Below are positions 32,278 to 40,878 of a stretch of 64,000 bases of DNA, piece after piece (the first letter of the stretch is position 1; every line of letters begins with the position of its first letter). The stretch comes from Terribacillus sp. DMT04 (GTDB lineage: Bacteria > Bacillota > Bacilli > Bacillales > Amphibacillaceae): the NCBI RefSeq assembly GCF_019056395.1, contig NZ_CP077639.1:274501-338500 (forward strand), in the 5' to 3' direction. The position numbers were made by a program, and so were the translations under genes. Below the pieces are notes generated by a model. That model saw only the letters and a list, made by a program, of their open reading frames with translations. It had not been told where the DNA came from and did no database searches.

Positions 32278-33185
32278 TGTTTGGTATCCTCCTCTACTAA
32301 ATGAATAAATACATCATCAAGGCTGCCTTTGATTAGTTCAAAGTCTAATACATGCTCTTCTAAGTTTTTAAGAATGCTGTACGCTTGCTTGCTGTTCGAA
32401 ACGGAGATGTGGAAATAACCGTGTTTCTTGTTAAAGTTATAAGATTGCTCTGTTAAATAGGAAGCAGCGATTTCTGGCTTATCTGCGAGCAGACGCAGCA
32501 TATCAGCAGTATACTGATTTTTAAGTGTGGCCGGTGTTCCTTGTGCTTTCATCCTGCCTTTATCAATAATGACAATTTGATCAGCTTGAGCTGCTTCTTC
32601 CATATAATGCGTTGTCAAGAAGACAGTCATTTGCAGTTGCTGCTGCAGCTCTGTGATTGTTTTCCAAACATCCACTCTTGTTTGAGGGTCCAGTCCAGTT
32701 GTTGGTTCATCCAGGAAAAGAACCGCTGGCCGGTGAAGAAGGGCACGAGCAATTTCGGCGCGCCGTTTTTGGCCGCCGGACAGGTGACGGAATTGCTTTT
32801 TCAAGATAGGTTCTAACTGTAAATTTTCGGTTACCCAAGTGATACTTGTTATTGTTTCCGCTTTGGATAAGGTGTAGAAACGCCCCCACATGTATAGATT
32901 TTCCTCAACCGTAAGCATTTCATCTAACACATTATCCTGAAACACCAGTCCAATCCGCCGACGTATATCGGCATCATCTTTTCCTGCTGTATAACCGTCA
33001 ACGCAGATCGTGCCTGCTGTTTGCTGCAGGCGTGTAGCAATCATGTGGATAGTCGTTGACTTGCCGGCACCGTTCACACCGAGAAATGCGAAGAGGTGTC
33101 CCTTTTCCACATCAAAGGATAAATCATCAACGGCTTTTGATTTTCCGTAGGTTTTGGACAAATGTTTTATCTCAATGATTTTCAT
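32256..33185 (-). CDS. ABC transporter ATP-binding protein
   Basis: A 309-residue ATPase, the partner of the following permease. Walker A is GVNGAGKST, the signature LSGGQKRR, Walker B VLFLDEPTTGLD and the switch His is in TTHYMEEA. The ATG at 33185 (MKIIEIKHLSKTYG) follows GGAAGAAG; it overlaps the DUF3021 gene by 14 bases. The extra C-terminal 80 residues are usual for DrrA-like exporters. Confidence 0.9.
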   Translation of the reverse strand: MKIIEIKHLSKTYGKSKAVDDLSFDVEKGHLFAFLGVNGAGKSTTIHMIATRLQQTAGTICVDGYTAGKDDADIRRRIGLVFQDNVLDEMLTVEENLYMWGRFYTLSKAETITSITWVTENLQLEPILKKQFRHLSGGQKRRAEIARALLHRPAVLFLDEPTTGLDPQTRVDVWKTITELQQQLQMTVFLTTHYMEEAAQADQIVIIDKGRMKAQGTPATLKNQYTADMLRLLADKPEIAASYLTEQSYNFNKKHGYFHISVSNSKQAYSILKNLEEHVLDFELIKGSLDDVFIHLVEEDTKQCTQSGS

Positions 33186-33612
33186 TAGGGTCACGCTTCT
33201 TCCTTTTGTAATTTTTCAGTTCTTCATTCAGATGCTTTGCTTCAAACGTATATATAAGGTGGTAGATGGACCACAGGATCATATAAATAAATGAAACAAG
33301 TGCAAACAATAACCCGAGCAGCTTCCAATTGCCAGTATCAAACCAATTAAATAAGATAGCTGCTGCAGTGAAGGCAACTAGAACAATGACAAGGAATAAG
33401 AGAGAACGAACGAAGATGCTGGATATGCGGATGCGGTTAAACATAAAGTCCATCAGCCAGGTTAGGATAAAGGTAATAAGTGCGTTTTGCGGGACAAGCG
33501 CAATATCCATTTCTGTGTTCCCGATGAAATAATAAATATATATACTAGTAGCAAAAAGAGCGAACATAAACATGATGCCCCATGCTTGGATGAAATTTAC
33601 AAAGATTTTCAT
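33172..33612 (-). CDS. DUF3021 membrane protein
   Basis: A 146-residue protein with four hydrophobic segments (about residues 8-28, 42-58, 68-88 and 98-118) and a basic, charged tail. The pattern fits DUF3021. These proteins are almost always encoded next to a LytTR regulator, as here, and are thought to control it or sense for it at the membrane. It starts 4 bases after the LytTR stop. Confidence 0.82.
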   Translation of the reverse strand: MKIFVNFIQAWGIMFMFALFATSIYIYYFIGNTEMDIALVPQNALITFILTWLMDFMFNRIRISSIFVRSLLFLVIVLVAFTAAAILFNWFDTGNWKLLGLLFALVSFIYMILWSIYHLIYTFEAKHLNEELKNYKRKKRDPNENH

Positions 33613-33616
33613 ATCT

Positions 33617-34066
33617 TTAATCCTTTCTGATGCCTAGTTTCTGCTTGAGAGCAGGGACATACTGCCGCGAAATCATCACCTTTTCCGCATTGTTGAGTGT
33701 AGCAATCAACTTTCGCCCAAGAGCGGGTTTGAGTTTCTCTACTTTGGACAAGTTAACAATGACGGATTTTGATACACGGATGAAGTCAGGATTAAAATTA
33801 GCTTCTTCGATTTGATAAAGCTTGAGACTGCTGCGATAGACCGCTTTTGCGTCATAAAGGAACACAGTATTATCAACTGATTCGAAGTAATAAATATCCT
33901 CAGGATGAAGGAGATGCAGGTCGCCATTCTGCTCACCTGTTAGCCTTTCCTGATTTGCCCCGGACAAAAGCTTCACGAGCTTTACTACATCAGCATCCGC
34001 CCGACGGCAGATTATTTGAACTTCTGTTTCCTGACATTTGTCATCTTCTTGAATTGTGATTTTCAT
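33617..34066 (-). CDS. LytTR-family DNA-binding regulator
   Basis: A 149-residue regulator without receiver domain. Residues 50-147 form the LytTR domain: LHLLHPEDIYYFESVDNTVF, then FIRVSKSVIVNLSKVEKL and KVMISRQYVPALKQKL. GAGGTGAGCT precedes the ATG. The first gene of the four-gene unit, it probably activates the unit together with the DUF3021 partner. Confidence 0.87.
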   Translation of the reverse strand: MKITIQEDDKCQETEVQIICRRADADVVKLVKLLSGANQERLTGEQNGDLHLLHPEDIYYFESVDNTVFLYDAKAVYRSSLKLYQIEEANFNPDFIRVSKSVIVNLSKVEKLKPALGRKLIATLNNAEKVMISRQYVPALKQKLGIRKD

Positions 34067-34187
34067 AGCTCACCTCAGTTCTCAAGTACTGCTTGTAATT
34101 TCCAGTTTAGCTTTCAGAAACAGAAAAACAAGACTAGATGCGCTATCTTGCCAACAAAGGCAGGTAAGCTGCCATCTCCACCTTATA

Positions 34188-34204
34188 AAACAAACGTTTG
34201 ATTA
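34188..34204. promoter_or_regulatory. palindromic operator, second copy
   Basis: AAACAAACGTTTGATTA is the exact reverse complement of 30437-30453. It lies 43 bases before the aldo/keto reductase start, where a repressor would block transcription. Confidence 0.55.
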
Positions 34205-34247
34205 AGTGAGCGTGAAGGGAAAAATACCGATAAAGGAGGAGACGGTA

Positions 34248-35090
34248 ATGAAGATGATTACACTACCCGATGGAACAAAGTTGCCAGCAATTGGACAAGG
34301 CACTTGGTATATGGGGGATGAGGATGCCAAGCGGCATGACGAGATTCAAGCATTGCGTACTGGCATTGACCAGAACCTTCAGGTTATAGATACAGCCGAA
34401 ATGTACGGAGACGGGAAATCAGAACGACTAGTGCAAGAGGCGATAGCTAACCGGAGAGAGAAGGTATTTCTCATCTCAAAAGTATTGCCAACGAATGCAA
34501 GTTTTGATGATGTATTGGCGGCTTGTGATCGTTCTTTAGATAGACTAGGTACGGACTATTTGGACTTATATTTGCTGCATTGGCGCGGCAGTATACCACT
34601 TCAAGAAACTGTTGCTGCTTTCGAAGAATTGAAGCGGCAAGGGAAGATAAAGCGGTGGGGTGTTTCAAATTTTGATACAGATGATATGAAAGAATTGTGG
34701 GAGGTAGAGAACGGGCGTAACTGTGCTGTTAATCAAGTACTCTACAACCTTACCGTGCGTGGCATTGAGTATGATTTAATGCCGTGGCTGCATGACAAAG
34801 GTGTTCCCGTTATGGCATATTGCCCATTAGCTCAAGGTGACAGGGAAGAAATTCTGCAGAACGATGTGGTTCGTGAACTAGCTGGGATGTATGATGTGTC
34901 AGTTTCTCAGATTGCACTTGCTTGGACAATTCAGTCGGGTCAAGTATTGAGCATTCCGAAAGCCGGACAGGCAGCTCATGTGATGGAAAATGCTAAAGCG
35001 GCAGATATAATCTTAACGAAGGAAGATATGCAGAAATTAAACAAGGAATTCCCGCCGCCGACGTCGAAAGTACCGTTGGAGGTAGTGTGA
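34248..35090 (+). CDS. aldo/keto reductase, YeaE type
   Basis: A 280-residue NADPH-dependent reductase. The ATG at 34248 follows AAAGGAGGAG. The catalytic tetrad is visible: Asp and Tyr in VIDTAEMYGDG, Lys in FLISKVLP, His in YLLHWRG. The C-terminal SIPKAGQAAHVMEN binds NADPH. Relatives reduce methylglyoxal and other aldehydes. The operator-like palindrome upstream and a second aldo/keto reductase downstream suggest a carbonyl-detoxification role. Confidence 0.87.
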   Translation: MKMITLPDGTKLPAIGQGTWYMGDEDAKRHDEIQALRTGIDQNLQVIDTAEMYGDGKSERLVQEAIANRREKVFLISKVLPTNASFDDVLAACDRSLDRLGTDYLDLYLLHWRGSIPLQETVAAFEELKRQGKIKRWGVSNFDTDDMKELWEVENGRNCAVNQVLYNLTVRGIEYDLMPWLHDKGVPVMAYCPLAQGDREEILQNDVVRELAGMYDVSVSQIALAWTIQSGQVLSIPKAGQAAHVMENAKAADIILTKEDMQKLNKEFPPPTSKVPLEVV

Positions 35091-35168
35091 GTGCAGAGGC
35101 ATTTCGCATGACAGCCTATTTTGAGAGCGATATACTAAAAGAAGAAAACGACTAAAGGAGTGCTTTAG

Positions 35169-35993
35169 ATGAACCACGTAACTTTGAATAATGACTTGAA
35201 AATGCCACAGCTTGGTTTTGGAGTATGGCAAGTTGGAGATGAAGAAGCAACTGCAGCAGTAGCAAAAGCGCTTGAGGTCGGTTATACAAGTATCGATACT
35301 GCAATGATCTATAAAAATGAAGCAGGCGTCGGCAAAGCAATTAAAGAAGCAAATGTGAACAGAGAAGACCTCTTTATCACAACAAAAGTATGGAATTCCG
35401 ATCAAGGGTATGACAACACGATTGCTGCTTTTGAAGCAAGCCTGGAGCGCCTTGGTTTGGATTATGTGGATCTTTATCTTATCCACTGGCCAACACCAGA
35501 ATATGATGAGTATGTGGATACGTTCAAAGCGATGGAGAAGCTGTATAAAGACGGCCGCGTGAAAGCAATTGGCGTATGTAACTTCGAAATCGAGCATCTT
35601 GAACGTCTAATGAAAGAAACAGAAATCAAACCAGTGCTGAACCAAGTAGAATGCCACCCATACTTGGCACAAAACGATCTAAAAGACTTCTGTAAGAAGC
35701 ATGATATCTTTGTGGAAGCTTGGAGCCCGCTTGATCAAGGCGGCGACGTACTAAAAGATGAAGTTGTAACAAACATTGCAGATAAGCTTGGCAAAACAGC
35801 TGCACAAGTTGTCTTGCGCTGGCATCTTCAGAATGACACAATTGTTATTCCAAAATCTGTTACACCATCCCGTATCAAAGAAAACTTCGAAGTATTCGAC
35901 TTTGAGCTTTCTGCTGAAGATATGGATGCAATCAACAAATTGGATGCAGGACGCCGCAAGGGTCCAAATCCAAATGAAATGAATAAGCGATAA
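35169..35993 (+). CDS. aldo/keto reductase, YvgN/YtbE type
   Basis: A 274-residue reductase of the AKR5 group, starting at ATG 35169 after AAAGGAGTG. The tetrad residues lie in SIDTAMIYKNE, ITTKVWN and YLIHWPTP; VIPKSVTPSRIKEN binds NADPH. It is close to B. subtilis YvgN and YtbE, which reduce glyoxal and methylglyoxal. Codon choice looks more optimised than in the gene before, suggesting higher expression. It has a strong terminator behind it. Confidence 0.88.
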   Translation: MNHVTLNNDLKMPQLGFGVWQVGDEEATAAVAKALEVGYTSIDTAMIYKNEAGVGKAIKEANVNREDLFITTKVWNSDQGYDNTIAAFEASLERLGLDYVDLYLIHWPTPEYDEYVDTFKAMEKLYKDGRVKAIGVCNFEIEHLERLMKETEIKPVLNQVECHPYLAQNDLKDFCKKHDIFVEAWSPLDQGGDVLKDEVVTNIADKLGKTAAQVVLRWHLQNDTIVIPKSVTPSRIKENFEVFDFELSAEDMDAINKLDAGRRKGPNPNEMNKR

Positions 35994-35998
35994 GAGAC

Positions 35999-36027
35999 AA
36001 AAGAGTGCCGATACGGCGCTCTTTTTT
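35999..36027 (+). terminator. intrinsic terminator
   Basis: AAAGAGTGCCG and CGGCGCTCTTT form a stem with one G-T pair and a four-base loop, followed by T residues. Confidence 0.8.
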
Positions 36028-36361
36028 GTGTTTACAGCTATATCTGAGGTGTAAAAGCAGTATGAAGTTTAAGGAAGGAAGGGTGAATGTATTAGCACAT
36101 ATTTTTATAATCGTGGATTGGTGTACCCGTAAAAAGTTTATTTGGCGGAAAAACTTCTTAGAAAATACCCAAGGGACCGCCTCCTTCCTTATTGACTGTT
36201 GAATCTGCTTCATCGTGATGGAAGGTAAACATACAGAAGGAGCCCGCTCTATCCGGTTTACAGATGGAGATATGTAACATTAACTATTTAATTCCAGAAA
36301 TAAAAAGGATATTATTTACATAATTCGAATTTTCGTCATTACTAGTTCGAGGGAGGCTTCT
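36028..36361. other. gene-free stretch
   Basis: No convincing gene. A purine tract AAGGAAGGAAGG near 36070 is complementary to CCTTCCTT near 36183, so the piece could fold into a long hairpin, but no known RNA family is recognised. The last 60 bases carry the start region of the DMT transporter. Confidence 0.4.
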
Positions 36362-37246
36362 ATGGAGAAAAAAGGTCACGTCCTTAATTTTATTTCGATT
36401 CTCATGATGGCTATTGGGCCTCTACTCGCTAAGTTTGGTGTGCTGGAAATCAGTCCGGCTAAGGCTGCTATCATTAATGTATTGGTGATTATTGCTGCAA
36501 GTTATCTGTTTGGATTAATGCAGAGGAAAAAAGTGACGTTTTACAAAGATAAAGCGATGATCGTTTTAGGTGTGCTTAACTCACTCGGAGTCATTCTAAT
36601 GTATATTAGTACCAATTTGTTATCACCGGTAGAGATTGGCTTTATTGGACGTTTTTACACGGTGTTTGCTATTCTGCTGTCTTTACTGCTTCTAAAAGAG
36701 CGGTTATCCAAGAATGAGACGATCTTTATTCTATTTGCGATGGTAGGCATTTTTCTATTTATTGATACCGGCAATGTGTATGGTGCTAGTTTAATAGGAA
36801 GCGTGTGCGCCTTGCTTCAGACATTCTGTTTTGCGCTTTCAAATGTGTTCATAAAGAGAGCGACAGCTGCAGATAAAGATTCGAATTCCATTCTTTTTAC
36901 GAATAACTGCATTGCGTTGATCTTTGTTACCATTTATGCGATTAGTACAGGCCAGCTGTTCGAAGGAGGATACCCTGTCTCAGGTATTGGATTGATTGCC
37001 TTGTCGTCCTTATTGACGGGATTTGTGGGAACGCTATTTCTATATGAAGCACTAAAATATTTGCGGTTCTCGATTGCCAATACAGTTCGTGCATTCAGTC
37101 CGATTCTGCTCGCTGCTATATCTTTTCCTTTCTTTCCGGTCGAGATAACGTGGCAAAAAGTTACTGGTGCCGTTATTGTGCTGTTTTCGATCTTGCTGCT
37201 AACCAAGCGAAAGAAGCAGGGCAGTGTAAGCAGAAAGGCAGGATAG
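36362..37246 (+). CDS. EamA/DMT-family transporter
   Basis: A 294-residue protein with ten hydrophobic segments in two repeated halves, as in drug/metabolite transporters. GFIGRFYTVFAILLSLLLLK ERL-type ending of the first half and NTVRAFSPILLAAISFPFF in the second are typical. The ATG at 36362 follows GGGAGG. The transported compound is unknown. It has no evident operon partner. Confidence 0.82.
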   Translation: MEKKGHVLNFISILMMAIGPLLAKFGVLEISPAKAAIINVLVIIAASYLFGLMQRKKVTFYKDKAMIVLGVLNSLGVILMYISTNLLSPVEIGFIGRFYTVFAILLSLLLLKERLSKNETIFILFAMVGIFLFIDTGNVYGASLIGSVCALLQTFCFALSNVFIKRATAADKDSNSILFTNNCIALIFVTIYAISTGQLFEGGYPVSGIGLIALSSLLTGFVGTLFLYEALKYLRFSIANTVRAFSPILLAAISFPFFPVEITWQKVTGAVIVLFSILLLTKRKKQGSVSRKAG

Positions 37247-37445
37247 TGCAGACAGAAGATCGCAGAAGGATGTCTTTTTGGGATTGATTTTGTATTGTTT
37301 GAAGGAGTTAAAGAACAGTTCATAGAATGATTATGTGGATGTTTCTTTATAGGTAATAGGACACTTCTATGTTCATTCTGAAGCTTTTTTTACTAATTCA
37401 GTCGTACATAAGCGTATGCTATAGTGGAATAGAGGAGGGATTGAG

Positions 37446-38597
37446 TTGCAGACAGAACGCTTGGGAAAACAGGATTTGGAGGAAGCGGTTCAAATGTCAG
37501 AATACGCTTTTCGGTACCGAATCCCTGAGGAGAAAAGGGACGCTCGACTTGAGCAGCTGGAACAGCACCAGCAGCTTTATGGAATCAAGGAGAATGGAAA
37601 GCTCGCCGCAAAGCTGCAGCTGCTGCCGCTTGCGATTAGACTCGGTAAGCAGACAGTTCCAATGGGCGGAATTGCCGGAGTCACAACATATCCGGAATAC
37701 CGTCGGAATGGGTATATCAAGCAAATACTAACGGATACACTTTACCACATTCGCGAGCAAGGTATGCCCGTTTCCATGCTGCACCCGTTCTATGTAGACT
37801 TCTATCGCCGCTTTGGATATGAAATATTCACGGATCGTACCATATATACATTGAAGAAGAAGGATCTTGTAAGGTTGGCACCAGTTGACGGAACGATCGA
37901 GCGAGTGAAAAAGGACGGGCACGGACAGGAAATGGAAGAAGTTTATGCTGCTTATGCGTCTCTTTACAGCGGAATGCTTGAACGACAGGATTACTGGTGG
38001 GCACAGCGTGTTTATCGGGAACATGATTTTATTGCACTTTACCGTGATACAAAAGGAAAAGCACAAGGGTATATCATTTACGAGATCAGCACACCGGACA
38101 AACTGGATATCTCGGAATTCGTTGCTCTGACTGCTGACGCAAGAGCAGGATTGTGGAATTTCATTGCGCAGCATGATTCTATGTTTGAGGAAGTAAAACT
38201 GGATCTTTCACCGCATGATCCGCTCATTTTTATGCTGCCCGACCCGCAGATTGAGGTAAAGCATTATCCATACTTTATGGCCCGAATTGTAGACATACCA
38301 GCTTTCTTTGAGAAAATGGAGTGGTTAAAGGATCCTCAAAATATTACGTTGCACGTGAAAGATCCCGTTATCCGCGAGAATAACGAAACGTATACGTTCC
38401 AGGACGGCAAAGCTACTGTTTCAGCTGCTGATAATGGAATTGAGCTATCTATTAATTTGCTATCTACCATTATGTTCGGATATAAACGTCCGCTTGTACT
38501 TTGGCAGGCAGGCTTACTGAAGGGCCCTGAAGAGATGGTCCAAAACTTGGAGGACAGCATCCCGAAACGTGTTCCTTACATCTACGATTTCTTCTAA
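37446..38597 (+). CDS. Eis-like GNAT acetyltransferase with SCP2-type C-terminal domain
   Basis: A 383-residue protein with the three-part Eis layout: an N-terminal GNAT domain with the acetyl-CoA loop TTYPEYRRNGYIKQIL, a second GNAT-like domain (SMLHPFYVDFYRRFGYEIF marks the junction) and a C-terminal sterol-carrier-like domain. It starts at TTG 37446, with GAGGAGGG upstream. Eis of mycobacteria acetylates amines, including aminoglycosides; the substrate here is unknown. The Nudix gene follows after 15 bases. Confidence 0.83.
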   Translation: MQTERLGKQDLEEAVQMSEYAFRYRIPEEKRDARLEQLEQHQQLYGIKENGKLAAKLQLLPLAIRLGKQTVPMGGIAGVTTYPEYRRNGYIKQILTDTLYHIREQGMPVSMLHPFYVDFYRRFGYEIFTDRTIYTLKKKDLVRLAPVDGTIERVKKDGHGQEMEEVYAAYASLYSGMLERQDYWWAQRVYREHDFIALYRDTKGKAQGYIIYEISTPDKLDISEFVALTADARAGLWNFIAQHDSMFEEVKLDLSPHDPLIFMLPDPQIEVKHYPYFMARIVDIPAFFEKMEWLKDPQNITLHVKDPVIRENNETYTFQDGKATVSAADNGIELSINLLSTIMFGYKRPLVLWQAGLLKGPEEMVQNLEDSIPKRVPYIYDFF

Positions 38598-38612
38598 GGA
38601 GACAAACAGTTT

Positions 38613-39047
38613 ATGAAAAAGAGAGAATTCCATCGCCTTTCTCGGGCAGTCATTCGTCAAGGAGACAGCATCTTACTTGCCAAGGCAGAAGGCTGGCATA
38701 ACAGCTTTTTACCAGGCGGCCATGTGGAAATAGGTGAGGGAGCAGAGGCGGCTTTGCTGCGAGAATTACAGGAAGAGCTTGGTGTGAAGGGAAATATCAC
38801 AGGCTTTATCGGTGATTTTGAGCATAGCTGGCAGCACGCAGACACCGATCATTTTGAATTGACGCATGTGTTTGAAGTTGTACTTGAAGACAAGGAAATT
38901 AAGAGCCAAGAGCCGCATTTACAATTCTTTTGGGCAAAACCAGAGGAATTTAAACAACTCGATTTGCAGCCTTATCCTTTAATAGAAGTGTTGCGTCACA
39001 TACAGCCACCTGTATCGGTGTGGCAGAGTACATTGAAGACAAACTGA
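38613..39047 (+). CDS. Nudix hydrolase
   Basis: A 144-residue protein with complete Nudix box GGHVEIGEGAEAALLRELQEELGV, in the same unit as the Eis-like gene. Its 3' end is part of a terminator hairpin. The substrate is unknown; the sequence differs from the Nudix protein at 19909. Confidence 0.85.
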   Translation: MKKREFHRLSRAVIRQGDSILLAKAEGWHNSFLPGGHVEIGEGAEAALLRELQEELGVKGNITGFIGDFEHSWQHADTDHFELTHVFEVVLEDKEIKSQEPHLQFFWAKPEEFKQLDLQPYPLIEVLRHIQPPVSVWQSTLKTN

Positions 39048-39070
39048 TGGTTATCGGTTTGTCTTTTTCT
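39036..39070 (+). terminator. intrinsic terminator overlapping the Nudix stop
   Basis: AAGACAAACTGAT pairs with ATCGGTTTGTCTT (39053-39065) around a four-base loop, followed by T residues. Confidence 0.75.
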
Positions 39071-39082
39071 TTGAGAAAAGTC

Positions 39083-39113
39083 TTGCAGCTGACGTTGCGT
39101 CAACGTTTAGCGT
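39083..39113 (+). promoter_or_regulatory. MerR-type promoter with 19-bp spacer and internal operator
   Basis: TTGCAG (39083-39088) and TAGCGT (39108-39113) are 19 bases apart, too far for normal sigma-A use. The spacer contains the inverted repeat TGACGTTGCGTCA (39090-39102). This is the layout on which MerR-family activators act by twisting the DNA. It lies 23 bases before the MerR gene, so the regulator probably activates itself. Confidence 0.7.
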
Positions 39114-39136
39114 AGAAACAGAAGGGAGGAAACAGG

Positions 39137-39898
39137 ATGACATACACCGTTCAAAAGCTGGCTGCGCTTGCTGGTGTAAGTAAGCGTACACTCCGTTATT
39201 ATGATCAAATTGGCTTGCTCAAACCAGCAGAACTTAATGCGAGCGGGTATCGCATTTATACGGAGAAAGAGGTGGATCTGCTGCAGCAAATTCTCTTTTA
39301 TAGCGCATTGGGAGTGGATCTTCATACAATAAGGTCGATTATCTATTCTCCGGAGTTCGACAGGAAGCAAGCTTTGGAAGAACATCGAAAACAGTTGGTA
39401 GCAAAACAGCAGCAGATCGATTTACTCCTCGGTAACGTAGAGAAAAGTATTCAAATGATAGAAAGGAAGGAACATATGTCAGATCAAGAGAAATTCGCAG
39501 GCTTTAAGGAAGAAAAGCTTGCGGAAAATGAAGTGATGTATGGGGAGGAAGTTAGAGAAACACATGGGGAAGAAGCTGCATACGCAGCTAACCAAAAATT
39601 CCGCGATATAACGGCAGAGCAGTATAAAGATATGCAGAAAACCGAACAGCAGTTATTTCTCAAGATAAAAGAAGCAATGCAGACGGGAAATCCGGCCGGA
39701 ACGGAAGCGCTGCAAGCAGCAGAGCTGCATCATAAATGGCTTGCCTTTACTTGGCCTTCTTACTCAAAAGAAGCACATGCCGGATTAGCTGAGATGTATG
39801 TCCAGGATGAGCGGTTCACTGCTTACTATGAGAACCATATTCAAAAAGGTGCTGCCCAATTCTTGCGAGACAGCATTCAACACTACACAAGAGGCTGA
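39137..39898 (+). CDS. MerR-family regulator with TipAS drug-binding domain
   Basis: A 253-residue regulator. The N-terminal MerR helix-turn-helix (TVQKLAALAGVSKRTLRYYD) and wing (SGYRIYTEKEVDLLQQILFY) are followed by a coiled coil (about 75-112). The C-terminal TipAS domain binds antibiotics in TipA and Mta. It is similar in layout to B. subtilis Mta, a multidrug-efflux activator. No efflux gene follows directly; its targets must be elsewhere. Confidence 0.87.
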   Translation: MTYTVQKLAALAGVSKRTLRYYDQIGLLKPAELNASGYRIYTEKEVDLLQQILFYSALGVDLHTIRSIIYSPEFDRKQALEEHRKQLVAKQQQIDLLLGNVEKSIQMIERKEHMSDQEKFAGFKEEKLAENEVMYGEEVRETHGEEAAYAANQKFRDITAEQYKDMQKTEQQLFLKIKEAMQTGNPAGTEALQAAELHHKWLAFTWPSYSKEAHAGLAEMYVQDERFTAYYENHIQKGAAQFLRDSIQHYTRG

Positions 39899-39966
39899 GC
39901 GATATGCTCAGCTTTTTGTATTCGGACATAAAGTGGTGCTACACTTAATGAAAAAGGAGAGATCTT

Positions 39967-40272
39967 ATGAACCGAAAAGTAATTGTAAACGGCATGGAGC
40001 TGGATACGTTTGATTATACGCGTGAAGTGGCTTCGAAGGATGGGAACGTCCAGCAGGAGATTCGTTTTAAGTTTCACGTGACAAGTGAAGCGTATCATGA
40101 CGTTGCTGTGCTTTTGTACAAAAATGATTTTCACGTGGAAATACCAGAAGATGGGATTGAATTTGAAGCAATAATTAAGCAGTACAGTACTAGCATTACG
40201 AATTTATATGAAGCGGACCAAGTTGGTGAATATGTGTTAGTGCTGCAAGAGAAAGCAATAGCTGGGCGATGA
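39967..40272 (+). CDS. DUF3219 family protein, YkvR-like
   Basis: A 101-residue soluble protein. FHVTSEAYHDVAVLLYKNDF, VEIPEDGIEFEAIIKQYSTS and ITNLYEADQVGEY match B. subtilis YkvR (DUF3219), mostly beta-structured and of unknown function. AAAGGAGAG precedes the ATG. A 12-bp hairpin overlaps the stop codon. Confidence 0.78.
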   Translation: MNRKVIVNGMELDTFDYTREVASKDGNVQQEIRFKFHVTSEAYHDVAVLLYKNDFHVEIPEDGIEFEAIIKQYSTSITNLYEADQVGEYVLVLQEKAIAGR

Positions 40273-40293
40273 ATATCGTTTAGCTATTGCTTT
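40252..40293 (+). terminator. hairpin at the ykvR-like stop
   Basis: AAAGCAATAGCT (40252-40263) and AGCTATTGCTTT (40282-40293) form a 12-bp stem, with no long T run after it, so termination may be weak. Confidence 0.5.
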
Positions 40294-40463
40294 GCCCGGA
40301 CAGTAGTCAGGCCGACATAAACCCCTATTGCTGATAGGCTTAAAAAAGGAAGAACAGAACGCACTAACAGCGCTGATTTAAAAGATTTCTTACCTGCAAA
40401 GCTTCTGTATGAAAGATACATTTCCTTTTGTATAAAACTTCACAAATTGGTCACACTGTCTAG

Positions 40464-40477
40464 TGTAAGCGGTTACT
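40464..40477 (+). promoter_or_regulatory. cre-like site in the promoter of the 60-residue protein gene
   Basis: TGTAAGCGGTTACT fits WTGNAANCGNWNNCW except for the first W. A TATACT -10 box lies at 40486-40491, so CcpA would cover the -35 region. Confidence 0.5.
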
Positions 40478-40533
40478 TTATGTTGTATACTAACAGTAGC
40501 AAGTGTGAGGTATACAGAAAGGAGATGAGCTGA

Positions 40534-40716
40534 TTGATCTTAAAAGCGTTAAAAGAAAATGGAGATATGACGATCTCCTACTATGAGAACGGCATGCTCC
40601 AAACGTTTACTGGAAGATATCATGATCTGAATCTCTTTGACCAAACGCTTTGTCTGGTAAATAAGGAGAAGAAACAAATGACAATTCATATCGCAGGTAT
40701 CCAGCAAATACATTAA
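40534..40716 (+). CDS. 60-residue protein, YolD-like half
   Basis: A small protein starting at TTG 40534, placed by AAAGGAG eight bases upstream. The pattern MTISYYENGMLQTFTGRYHD, then LCLVNKEKKQMTIHIAGIQQI, resembles the C-terminal beta part of YolD-like proteins, which accompany Y-family DNA polymerases, but no polymerase gene is near. It has its own promoter and terminator, so it is probably real. Function is unknown. Confidence 0.6.
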   Translation: MILKALKENGDMTISYYENGMLQTFTGRYHDLNLFDQTLCLVNKEKKQMTIHIAGIQQIH

Positions 40717-40723
40717 TAGAAGC

Positions 40724-40761
40724 TGCCGAAAGCATCTTACGGTGTTTTTCGGCAATTTTTT
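40724..40761 (+). terminator. intrinsic terminator
   Basis: TGCCGAAA (40724-40731) pairs with TTTCGGCA (40747-40754), with CATC/GGTG inside, followed by six T. Confidence 0.75.
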
Positions 40762-40878
40762 ATGTTTTTTTTAACTTTTGCGGTACAATAGATGGAACGA
40801 ATAAGCTATCTGTTCTTTGGAAACGGATGCAGGAATACAGCTGTCAAAAGCACGGGCTGATTAGTGGAGGTTTCAAGC

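Noticed and set aside
36005-36202. A 65-codon frame after the YvgN-like gene
   Set aside because: It begins inside the terminator hairpin and shows no family features.
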